21,292 nucleotides of DNA from positions 1-21,292 of the forward strand of contig CAXMSN010000058.1 in NCBI GenBank assembly GCA_964196275.1, in the 5' to 3' direction. This document shows positions 14,275 to 20,733 of this stretch, in pieces. The notes beneath the pieces were generated by a model. The model had not been told where the DNA came from. It made no database searches and was given only the letters and a program-made list of their open reading frames with translations. The translations under genes and the position numbers were made by a program. Source of the DNA: UBA5794 sp964196275 (GTDB taxonomy: Bacteria > Actinomycetota > Acidimicrobiia > Spongiisociales > UBA5794). Within the stretch, counting starts at the first letter, position 1. The number at the start of each line of letters is the position of its first letter.

Positions 14275-15871
14275 AGAGTTGGCCGCTTCCAACCTCGGCC
14301 TGATCGAATCTGCGTCCGTCCCGCTCGGGCGGGGGCTCACCGTCGTGACGGGGGAGACCGGTGCGGGCAAGACCCTGATGCTCGGCGCGCTCCGGTTGCT
14401 GAGGGGGGAGGCAGCAGCGAAGGGCCTGATCGGGCCCCACAGGGACGATCTCGACGTGTCTGCGCGATTCGTCGATGGCGCAACGGAGCAGGTCGTTCGC
14501 AGATCAGTGTCGCCCTCGCGATCGAACGCCTACCTCGATGGAGCGATCTCGACTGCCTCAGCCCTTGCGGGCACGATCGGGCCACGTATCGCCATCGTCG
14601 GGCAACATGACCAACACACGATCACGTCCACGGCCGGCATTCGAGACCTCGTCGATCGACTGCTCGACACCGATGGATCACGCGCCCGTGAGGCGTTCAG
14701 TTCCGCATGGACAGCATTTGGCTCCGTGGCCGATGAAGCAGCCGCCTTGGGAACCGATCATCGAGCACTCGAACGGGAACGAGAGATGCTCCGTTTCCAA
14801 GTGACCGAAATCGACGATGCAAGCTTCGCTCCAGGCGATGAGGAGGACCTGCGGACCGTTGCCCAAAGGCTCAGAAGCTCAGAAGCGCTTGCTCTGCACA
14901 TAGACACAGCGATGCAAGCGCTTGGGGACGACGGAGCGTCGACGCAGCTCGCCGTCGCACTGACTGCCATCCGAAGCGCTGCTGCAATCGACGAAACGGT
15001 GAGAGGGCTCGACGATCAGATCGACGAACTCGTGATCGTGCTCGGTGAATTGCTGAGCGACGTCGGCCGGTACGGCGAGCTTCTCGCGTCCGACCCTGAG
15101 CAGCTCGGTGTGACCGAATCGAGACTCGCAGAACTTGGTGCCTTGAAGAGGAAGTACGGCGACACGATCGACGACATCCTCACGTTTCGCAAGGACGCTG
15201 CCGAACGCTCGGCGGACCTGCACCGGCTGCTCACGGCAGCTGAGGACATCGGGGAGCGAATGGCAGCAGCCGAATCCAAGCTCGTTACGTCCGGGGCTAC
15301 GCTGACCGAAGCACGGGGTCGTGCAGCAGGGCTGCTGGCATCGGCCGCAACGGTTCACCTCAGGGATCTCGGCTTCTCGGACCCGATCGTCGACGTGTCC
15401 GTTGTAGCGGCGCAGCCAACGAAGCACGGAGCCGACACCTCGACATTGTTGTTCGCGTCCGACTCCAGTTTGAAAGCCACTGCCGCATCGTCGGTCGCGT
15501 CGGGAGGTGAACTCAGCAGGCTCGTGCTCGCGCTAACCCTTGCCGCAGGCGGTGCCGACGCCGATATCGTCGCCTTCGATGAGATCGATGCGGGGATCGG
15601 TGGCTCGACCGCTCTTGCCATGGGGAGGAAACTCGCCTCCCTTGCAGAGAGTCGGCAGGTGATCTGTGTAACCCATCTGCCCCAAGTCGCAGCGTTCGGG
15701 ACTGCTCATCTGATCATCGAGCGAAGTGGCACGGTCGCATCGGTCTCGGTGGTCGAAGGCGATGATCGGCTCACTGAGATCTCACGCATGCTTGCAGGGC
15801 TCTCCGACTCCGATCTCGGCCAGCAGCACGCCGCGGAACTCCTTGAACTCGCTCACAGCGCGGCGCCGTGA
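14267..15871 (+). CDS. recN: DNA repair protein RecN
   Basis: SMC-like ATPase involved in double-strand-break repair. From the ATG at 14267 it is 534 residues. The N-terminal ATPase half has Walker A GETGAGKT (29-36), and GQHDQH falls at about 124-129. A central coiled coil runs through about 160-350 (rich in Glu, Leu, Ala and Arg). The C-terminal half has the signature SGGELSR (412-418), Walker B VAFDEIDAGIGG with D438 and E439, and THLPQVAAF. It is about 20-50 residues shorter than common RecN proteins, with a shorter coiled coil. The start aligns with the family opening (LEELAASNLGLIE) and overlaps the nadK stop by 8 bases. RecN is often SOS-controlled; no LexA box is seen here, in line with expression from the upstream operon. 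Confidence 0.95.
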   Translation: MLEELAASNLGLIESASVPLGRGLTVVTGETGAGKTLMLGALRLLRGEAAAKGLIGPHRDDLDVSARFVDGATEQVVRRSVSPSRSNAYLDGAISTASALAGTIGPRIAIVGQHDQHTITSTAGIRDLVDRLLDTDGSRAREAFSSAWTAFGSVADEAAALGTDHRALEREREMLRFQVTEIDDASFAPGDEEDLRTVAQRLRSSEALALHIDTAMQALGDDGASTQLAVALTAIRSAAAIDETVRGLDDQIDELVIVLGELLSDVGRYGELLASDPEQLGVTESRLAELGALKRKYGDTIDDILTFRKDAAERSADLHRLLTAAEDIGERMAAAESKLVTSGATLTEARGRAAGLLASAATVHLRDLGFSDPIVDVSVVAAQPTKHGADTSTLLFASDSSLKATAASSVASGGELSRLVLALTLAAGGADADIVAFDEIDAGIGGSTALAMGRKLASLAESRQVICVTHLPQVAAFGTAHLIIERSGTVASVSVVEGDDRLTEISRMLAGLSDSDLGQQHAAELLELAHSAAP

Positions 15872-15896
15872 TGGAAGCCGCATGCAGCCAGAAGTT

Positions 15897-15940
15897 GGAA
15901 GATCGAAGTCTGTGCGAGCGCTGGTAACATCCAATCTTCC
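15897..15940. repeat. 7-bp inverted repeat upstream of pyrG
   Basis: GGAAGAT (15897-15903) and ATCTTCC (15934-15940) are perfect reverse complements separated by 30 bases. They bracket a -10-like TAACAT (15925-15930), and the right arm abuts the pyrG ribosome site. It could be an operator or, in read-through RNA, a stem next to the ribosome site. A chance match is possible. Confidence 0.35.
15925..15930 (+). promoter_or_regulatory. Possible -10 box upstream of pyrG
   Basis: TAACAT fits TANNNT in the 84-base gap after recN and would start RNA near 15937, about 19 bases before the GTG. No matching -35 is found at normal spacing, so this is tentative. Confidence 0.3.
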
Positions 15941-15948
15941 GAGGGGAG
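15941..15948 (+). promoter_or_regulatory. pyrG ribosome binding site
   Basis: GAGGGGAG ends 7 bases before the GTG at 15956 and supports that start codon. Confidence 0.65.
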
Positions 15949-15955
15949 TAACAAC

Positions 15956-17602
15956 GTGACGAAGCACGTGTTCGTAACCGGTGGGGTGACATCGAGCCTG
16001 GGCAAAGGCATCACTTCCGCATCTCTCGGACGGCTCCTCAAAGCCCGCGGATATCGTGTTGTTCTCCAGAAACTCGATCCCTACATCAACGTCGACCCAG
16101 GGACGATGAACCCGTTCGAGCATGGCGAGGTCTACGTCACCGACGACGGCGGCGAAACGGACCTGGATCTTGGCCACTACGAGCGCTTCGTTGGTGAGCG
16201 ATTGTCGCGGGACTCCAATGTCACGACAGGGTCGATATATCAGTCCGTGATCCGCAAGGAACGGCGAGGGGACTACCTCGGTGCGACGGTGCAAGTCATC
16301 CCGCACATCACGAACGAAATCAAAGGTCGCATCCGCAAGCTCGGGCAGCGTGACGATGTAGATATCGTCATCACCGAGGTCGGCGGCACTGTCGGCGACA
16401 TCGAGAGCTTGCCTTTCCTCGAAGCGATACGACAGGTGCGCAAGGACGTCGGGAACGACAACATCTGTTACATCCACGTCACGCTCGTGCCGTATCTACA
16501 CACGTCGGAGGAGCTCAAGACGAAACCGACGCAACACTCTGTGGCCGAATTGCGCAGCCGCGGCATCATGCCCGAGGTGATTGTCGTGAGATCAGATCGC
16601 CCGATCGACGATTCTGCAAGACGAAAGATCAGCCTGTTCTGTGACGTCGCACCGGACGCTGTCATCAACGCTGTCGATGTGCCGAACATCTACGCCGTGC
16701 CGCTGATGCTCCATGACGCCGGCATCGATGACGTCGTCTGCCGAGAGCTCGCTCTCGATGCGCCGGCTCCGGATCTTGATGACTGGCGTTCCATGGTCGA
16801 GGCCATGGCGGACGTGACCGACGAGGTGAAGATCGGCATCGTGGGGAAGTACACCGACCTTCCAGACGCATATCTGTCCGTGGTCGAATCACTGCGTCAC
16901 GCGGGACCGGGTGCCGGAGTCAAGCCCATCATCACGTGGATTTCAGCCGATTCGATCGATGGAATGCTCGCAGAGAGTTACCTCGACGGCCTCGACGGCA
17001 TCCTGGTGCCAGGTGGGTTCGGGTCTAGAGGCGTGGAGGGGAAGGTGCAAGCCATCCGCTACGCACGTGAGAACAACATACCTTTCCTTGGATTGTGCCT
17101 CGGCCTCCAATCCGCAGTCATCGAATATTCGCGGAACGTTCTCGGACTCACGGGAGCGCACTCAACCGAATTCGATCCGATGACGAAGGACCCCGTTATC
17201 GATCTGATGGACACCCAGAAGGACATTGAAGACATGGGTGGAACCATGCGTCTCGGTCTGTACCCAGCCAAGCTGGCTAATGGCTCGCTGGCTCGCGACC
17301 TCTATGAAGAAGAGGTCGTGTACGAGCGGCACCGCCATCGCTGGGAGGTCAACAACAAGTACCGACCTCAACTCGAAGATGCCGGAATGAAGATGTCTGG
17401 CGTTTCACCTGACGGCCGACTGGTCGAATTCATCGAGGTTCGGTCACACCCGTACTTCATCGCAACCCAGGCGCACCCCGAATTGATGTCGCGCCCTGAT
17501 CATCCGCACCCGCTGTTCGTTGGCTTCGTCCGCGCAGCAACACGACATGCTGACCTTGCCGAGAGCGAGTCTGCAGATGTGGTGCCCGCAGCACAACGGT
17601 GA
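15956..17602 (+). CDS. pyrG: CTP synthase
   Basis: Converts UTP to CTP with ATP and glutamine, the last step of de novo pyrimidine synthesis. It is 548 residues, the usual length. The N-terminal synthetase domain has VFVTGGVTSSLGKGIT (5-20) with the P-loop, KLDPYINVDPGTMNPFEHGE, and VTEVGGTVGDIES. The C-terminal class-I glutamine amidotransferase domain has nucleophile Cys381 in GLCLGLQ, plus His507 and Glu509 in QAHPE. The oxyanion region GGFGSRGVEGK comes before it. The GTG at 15956 has GAGGGGAG 7 bases upstream and matches the family start. Its stop overlaps the Nudix gene GTG by 4 bases. An inverted repeat sits just upstream. In mycobacteria two more genes lie between recN and pyrG; they are missing here. 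Confidence 0.97.
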   Translation: MTKHVFVTGGVTSSLGKGITSASLGRLLKARGYRVVLQKLDPYINVDPGTMNPFEHGEVYVTDDGGETDLDLGHYERFVGERLSRDSNVTTGSIYQSVIRKERRGDYLGATVQVIPHITNEIKGRIRKLGQRDDVDIVITEVGGTVGDIESLPFLEAIRQVRKDVGNDNICYIHVTLVPYLHTSEELKTKPTQHSVAELRSRGIMPEVIVVRSDRPIDDSARRKISLFCDVAPDAVINAVDVPNIYAVPLMLHDAGIDDVVCRELALDAPAPDLDDWRSMVEAMADVTDEVKIGIVGKYTDLPDAYLSVVESLRHAGPGAGVKPIITWISADSIDGMLAESYLDGLDGILVPGGFGSRGVEGKVQAIRYARENNIPFLGLCLGLQSAVIEYSRNVLGLTGAHSTEFDPMTKDPVIDLMDTQKDIEDMGGTMRLGLYPAKLANGSLARDLYEEEVVYERHRHRWEVNNKYRPQLEDAGMKMSGVSPDGRLVEFIEVRSHPYFIATQAHPELMSRPDHPHPLFVGFVRAATRHADLAESESADVVPAAQR

Positions 17603-18150
17603 CGTCAGGCCATGGCTTCACAGTCACCGAATCCCGTCGCGTCTTTGAGGTCGCTTTCCTCCGTGTTGATGAACGTCGAATACGCACGCCCGACGGTTCC
17701 GTCATCGACCGGATAGTCATCGCACATCCCGGAGCGGTCGCCGTCGTGCCACTCATCGGAGACGACATCATCCTCATAGAGCAGTACCGGGCGGCAGCCG
17801 ACGCCCTCATCCTCGAGATTCCGGCAGGGAAACTGGAACGAACAGACCTCGACAGGAAACGCGCCGCCCGCAGAGAGCTTCTCGAGGAGACCGGATACCA
17901 CGCGGCCGGGTTCTCCCACCTCACCGACATGTGGACCGCTGTCGGGTTCACTGACGAGCGGATCACCATCCTGCTCGCCACAGATCTCACGATGGGAGAG
18001 GCCAGTCCCGACGGTGCAGAGGAGAGGGAGGCGACCATCCATCGGATCCCGTTCGTCGAAGCCCTGGAGCGGGTCGTGTCGGGAGAGATCACGGATTCGA
18101 AGACCATCGCAGGGATCATGATCGCGCATGCCCGCCGCACCGCTTCCTGA
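17599..18150 (+). CDS. Nudix hydrolase, probable ADP-ribose pyrophosphatase
   Basis: 183-residue Nudix enzyme, by context and length an ADP-ribose pyrophosphatase splitting ADP-ribose to AMP and ribose 5-phosphate. The Nudix box lies at 77-100, beginning GKLE and ending RRELLEETGY, with the metal-binding Glu93, Glu96 and Glu97. There is one extra residue between the leading Gly and the REL helix compared with the classic G-x5-E-x7-RE pattern. I recall the mycobacterial enzyme at the same locus (Rv1700) having the same feature. PGAVAVVPL (44-52) and LIEQYRAA (59-66) before the box are typical of ADPRases. It starts by a GTGA overlap with pyrG and overlaps xerD by 23 bases. Confidence 0.88.
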   Translation: MTSGHGFTVTESRRVFEVAFLRVDERRIRTPDGSVIDRIVIAHPGAVAVVPLIGDDIILIEQYRAAADALILEIPAGKLERTDLDRKRAARRELLEETGYHAAGFSHLTDMWTAVGFTDERITILLATDLTMGEASPDGAEEREATIHRIPFVEALERVVSGEITDSKTIAGIMIAHARRTAS

Positions 18151-19024
18151 CCACAGCCACGACTTCCTCGCATCGATCGGTGCGGAACGCGGCCTCTCAC
18201 CGAATACGGTCTTGGCGTACCGGCGAGATCTCGCCCAGTACGCCGAAACGATCGCAGCATCCGACGGTGTCGTCGACGCGACAACCGTGCAGAGACACAT
18301 GGCCTTGATGCGGGAGAAGGGTCTTGCGGACACGTCGATCGCCCGCAAGTACGCATCGATCCGGTCCTATCACCGCTTCCTTGTCATCGAGGGACTCTCC
18401 ACCGACGACCCAACCGCAGGGATCGGCGCACCACAGAGGCCTTCGTCGATACCCAAGGCCTTGAGCATCGATGAGATCGCACGCATTCTGGATCAACCCG
18501 ACACCACGAGAGCCACCGGACGCCGGGACAGTGCGGTGCTAGAGATGCTCTATGCGACGGGTTGCCGTGTGTCGGAACTCACGGCAGTCGATCAACTCGA
18601 TGTCGACCCAGAGACTCGAACGGTGTTGCTCACAGGGAAAGGAAACAAGCAACGACTCGTGCCACTCGGGTCGTATGCGCTCCATGCCATCGAGCGGTGG
18701 CTGCCGGACAGGCTCGTCCTCCGCAAGTCGATGACGGACACCGGGGCTCTGTTCCTTACCGTCCGCGGCAACCGCATGTCACGCCAGTCCGTATGGAGGT
18801 TGGTTAAGCAGCACGGCGCTGCTGCCGGCGTTGACGCTGGCCGTCTGTCACCACACGTCTTCAGGCATTCAGCCGCCACGCACATGGTCGAAGGCGGTGC
18901 GGATCTCCGGTCAGTACAGGAGATGCTCGGCCATGCCAGCCTTTCCACCACCCAGCTCTACACGAAAGTGTCGCCCGAGCATCTCAGAGAGGTCCTGGTC
19001 ACGAGCCACCCCAGGGGCGCATGA
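18128..19024 (+). CDS. xerD: Tyrosine recombinase XerD
   Basis: 298-residue site-specific tyrosine recombinase acting with XerC, or alone, at dif to resolve chromosome dimers. The N-terminal SAM-like core-binding domain covers about 5-90 (ERGLSPNTVLAYRRDL). The catalytic domain has the complete set: Arg147 in TGCRVSEL, Lys171 in GKGNKQRLVPL, His243 and Arg246 in HVFRHSAATHM, His269 in LGHASLSTTQ, and Tyr278 in LYTKV. The ATG at 18128 lies inside the Nudix gene end; no later start fits because the core-binding domain begins at once. Position after the Nudix gene matches Rv1701 in mycobacteria and supports XerD over a mobile integrase. No dif-like site or other element is seen nearby. Confidence 0.93.
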   Translation: MPAAPLPDHSHDFLASIGAERGLSPNTVLAYRRDLAQYAETIAASDGVVDATTVQRHMALMREKGLADTSIARKYASIRSYHRFLVIEGLSTDDPTAGIGAPQRPSSIPKALSIDEIARILDQPDTTRATGRRDSAVLEMLYATGCRVSELTAVDQLDVDPETRTVLLTGKGNKQRLVPLGSYALHAIERWLPDRLVLRKSMTDTGALFLTVRGNRMSRQSVWRLVKQHGAAAGVDAGRLSPHVFRHSAATHMVEGGADLRSVQEMLGHASLSTTQLYTKVSPEHLREVLVTSHPRGA

Positions 19025-19046
19025 TCCACTTCCAACCGGCCACCAT

Positions 19047-19052
19047 TACTCT
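19047..19052 (+). promoter_or_regulatory. Possible -10 box of the dksA-like gene
   Basis: TACTCT fits TANNNT in the 80-base gap after xerD and would start RNA near 19059, just before the hairpin. GAACAT (19055-19060) is an alternative. No strong -35 is seen. Confidence 0.3.
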
Positions 19053-19061
19053 GTGAACATC

Positions 19062-19085
19062 GGGGACGCACCCCTTTTCGTCCCC
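19062..19085. repeat. 7-bp hairpin in the leader of the dksA-like gene
   Basis: GGGGACG (19062-19068) and CGTCCCC (19079-19085) pair perfectly around a 10-base loop that itself contains CCCCTTTT. The stem ends 7 bases before the GGAGGA ribosome site. There is no T-run after the stem, so it is more likely an RNA leader structure or an xerD 3'-end hairpin than a classical terminator. Confidence 0.5.
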
Positions 19086-19092
19086 ATACGCC

Positions 19093-19098
19093 GGAGGA
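19093..19098 (+). promoter_or_regulatory. Ribosome binding site of the dksA-like gene
   Basis: GGAGGA ends 6 bases before the ATG at 19105. It is one of the best ribosome sites in the window. Confidence 0.7.
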
Positions 19099-19104
19099 AC
19101 CGAC

Positions 19105-19455
19105 ATGAGCGACATCGACCTGACCAAAGCATCCGATGCGTTGCGGGATGAGCGGAGAACGCTGATCCATCAGCTCGAAGAACTCGGTGCCGATGAATCA
19201 GGAGAGATGACCGGCGAAGTGGACTTCGGCGACGCATTCGCAGATGCCGGTGCGGCGACGGCGGAGCTGACCGAGACGCTCGGACTCGTCGAGAACCTCA
19301 AACTGCAGCTCCAGGACGTTGACGCAGCGATCAAAAAGATGGCCGACGGCTCGTACGGAGTCTGCGTCGACTGCGGCAAGGAGATCGGGGCAGACCGGAT
19401 GGAGTTCCGGCCGAACTCGATCCGTTGTGTCTCATGCAAGGCTTCCGTCGGCTGA
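19105..19455 (+). CDS. DksA/TraR-family C4 zinc-finger protein
   Basis: 116 residues. An N-terminal helical coiled-coil-like region covers about 1-80, including DERRTLIHQLEELG and LVENLKLQLQDVDAAIKKMADGSYG. The TraR/DksA zinc finger follows, with cysteines at 87, 90, 108 and 111 (CVDCGKEI, then RCVSCK). DGSYGVCVDCG and the FRPNSIRCVSC stretch are characteristic. DksA-type proteins bind the secondary channel of RNA polymerase and tune transcription, often with ppGpp. Actinobacterial members are shorter and little studied, and the acidic coiled-coil-tip pair of DksA cannot be assigned here, so polymerase binding is inference. It has its own strong ribosome site and a leader hairpin. It lies between xerD and an HD-domain gene. 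Confidence 0.87.
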   Translation: MSDIDLTKASDALRDERRTLIHQLEELGADESGEMTGEVDFGDAFADAGAATAELTETLGLVENLKLQLQDVDAAIKKMADGSYGVCVDCGKEIGADRMEFRPNSIRCVSCKASVG

Positions 19456-19459
19456 GCCG

Positions 19460-19912
19460 ATGTTTCACCTCGCTCGGCGCTTCTTTGGGTACATCACCTC
19501 GAATCCGCCGACCTCAGACGAACTCGATACCGTCCGCACGCAACTCAGCGACGAGCTCTACGACCTGTTCATCACGATGAATCCTCAGGATCAGCGTCAC
19601 GCTATCGAAGTCGCCCGCCGAGTCGACGATGATGCACTGCTCGAAGCCGCCCTGCTCCACGACGTCGGCAAGTCAGCCTCACAAGTTGGTGCGCTCGGGC
19701 GGTCCCTTGCGACCATCGCCAGTGCAGTCTCCATCCCCGTATCTGGCTCCTGGGACCTCTATCTCGACCACGGAAAGATCGGTGGGTCGATGCTAGAGAC
19801 AGCCGGTGCAGACGCGATCACGATCGCGTTTGCACGATTCCATCCGGGGCCCCCGCCGCCAGGTGTCTCGCCTGCTCACTGGCACGCCCTCGAGGAAGCC
19901 GACAACCAATAG
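19460..19912 (+). CDS. Small HD-domain protein
   Basis: 150 residues from the ATG at 19460, 4 bases after the dksA-like stop, so probably cotranscribed. The HD metal-binding pattern is readable: His47 (QRHAIEVA), His67-Asp68 in ALLHDVGKSA, and a possible last Asp147 in LEEADN. His104 (LYLDHGKIGG) and His128 are further candidates. HD proteins are metal-dependent phosphohydrolases acting on nucleotides or cyclic nucleotides, but this one is short and lacks the extra motifs of HD-GYP, dNTPase or RelA/SpoT domains. The MFHLARRFFGYI opening is amphipathic rather than a signal peptide. Similar small HD proteins in actinobacteria are annotated only as HD-domain hydrolases. The extension upstream in the same frame is a shadow of the dksA-like gene. 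Confidence 0.8.
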   Translation: MFHLARRFFGYITSNPPTSDELDTVRTQLSDELYDLFITMNPQDQRHAIEVARRVDDDALLEAALLHDVGKSASQVGALGRSLATIASAVSIPVSGSWDLYLDHGKIGGSMLETAGADAITIAFARFHPGPPPPGVSPAHWHALEEADNQ

Positions 19913-19943
19913 CGAAACATGCCGTCAGAGCGTCCACAGGCAA

Positions 19944-19949
19944 TAGCAT
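19944..19949 (+). promoter_or_regulatory. Putative -10 box of a leaderless scpA transcript
   Basis: TAGCAT ends 7 bases before the ATG at 19957 and overlaps the earlier in-frame ATG at 19948. This excludes 19948 as the start if the box is used, because it would lie inside the promoter. The same hexamer and spacing occur before helY. Confidence 0.45.
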
Positions 19950-19956
19950 GGCGCCG

Positions 19957-20733
19957 ATGCCGTTCGAAGTCAGAACCAGAGTGTTCGAGGGTCCCCTCGA
20001 TCTCCTCCTCCAGCTCATCACGTCCCAGCAACTCGAGATCACCGAGCTGAGCTTGCTCGACATCGTGAACGAGTATCTGTCGTACATCGACGACATGGCC
20101 GACTTGGACATGGAATTAACGAGTGAGTTCCTTCTGATCGCTGCGACCATGATCCAGCTGAAGGCTCGACACTTGCTCCCCGACGACGAACCGGTCGACC
20201 TTGACGAAGAACTCGCACTCGCATCGGAGCGAGATCGACTTTTGTCCAGACTCCTCGCATGTCTCACCTTCAAGGACGTCGCCGCGGTCCTGCGCCACAG
20301 ACTCGAAGCTTCCGAGCGCTACCTCCCACGAACGGTCGGACTCCCACCCGAGGTGACACCGGTTATGCCGGATGTCGTGATCCCGGTCGATCTCGCCGGT
20401 TTCGCTGAGATCGCGAATCGTGTGTTCACGATTCCCCTCACCGATCCCGATGTCGACCACCTCGACCTGGACCTCCCCTCGGTACAGGACGCGATGCTCG
20501 ACCTCCAGGGCCGGATGGCTTCAGTGGTGGCGACCGATTTCGACGATGTCGTGGCGCACTGCACACGTGATGCAGAAGTGATCGCCTATTTCCTCGCACT
20601 TCTCGAACTCGCACGATGGGGAATCGTTCGGGTCAGCCAACCGGAGGGTGCCTCAACGATCGCTCTCGCATACGACGAAGTCGCTGCAGAACAGCGCTTC
20701 CGGGCGATCCTCGACTCAGAAGGAGCATCATGA
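19957..20733 (+). CDS. scpA: Segregation and condensation protein A (kleisin)
   Basis: 258-residue kleisin subunit of the SMC-ScpAB complex that organises and segregates the chromosome. The N-terminal SMC-neck-binding domain has FEGPLDLLLQLI (10-21) and the helix LLDIVNEYLSYI. FLLIAATMIQLKARHLLP comes next, then the acidic linker DDEPVDLDEE. The C-terminal winged helix includes VIAYFLALLELARWGIVRVSQ, which binds the SMC head. The start at 19957 is preferred to 19948 (three more residues) because TAGCAT lies exactly 7 bases upstream of 19957. No parA-like gene precedes it, unlike mycobacteria. The stop overlaps the scpB ATG by 4 bases. Confidence 0.94.
   Translation: MPFEVRTRVFEGPLDLLLQLITSQQLEITELSLLDIVNEYLSYIDDMADLDMELTSEFLLIAATMIQLKARHLLPDDEPVDLDEELALASERDRLLSRLLACLTFKDVAAVLRHRLEASERYLPRTVGLPPEVTPVMPDVVIPVDLAGFAEIANRVFTIPLTDPDVDHLDLDLPSVQDAMLDLQGRMASVVATDFDDVVAHCTRDAEVIAYFLALLELARWGIVRVSQPEGASTIALAYDEVAAEQRFRAILDSEGAS
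20720..20725 (+). promoter_or_regulatory. scpB ribosome binding site
   Basis: AAGGAG lies 4 bases before the scpB ATG at 20730, inside the end of scpA. It supports the 4-base overlap start. Confidence 0.55.

Noticed and set aside
18128..19024. XerD gene as a phage or island integrase
   Set aside because: It sits in a conserved housekeeping order beside pyrG and a Nudix gene, with no attachment site or cargo genes next to it.
19069..19085. Classical rho-independent terminator after xerD
   Set aside because: The CCCCTTTT run is in the loop, not after the stem, so the T-run requirement is not met.
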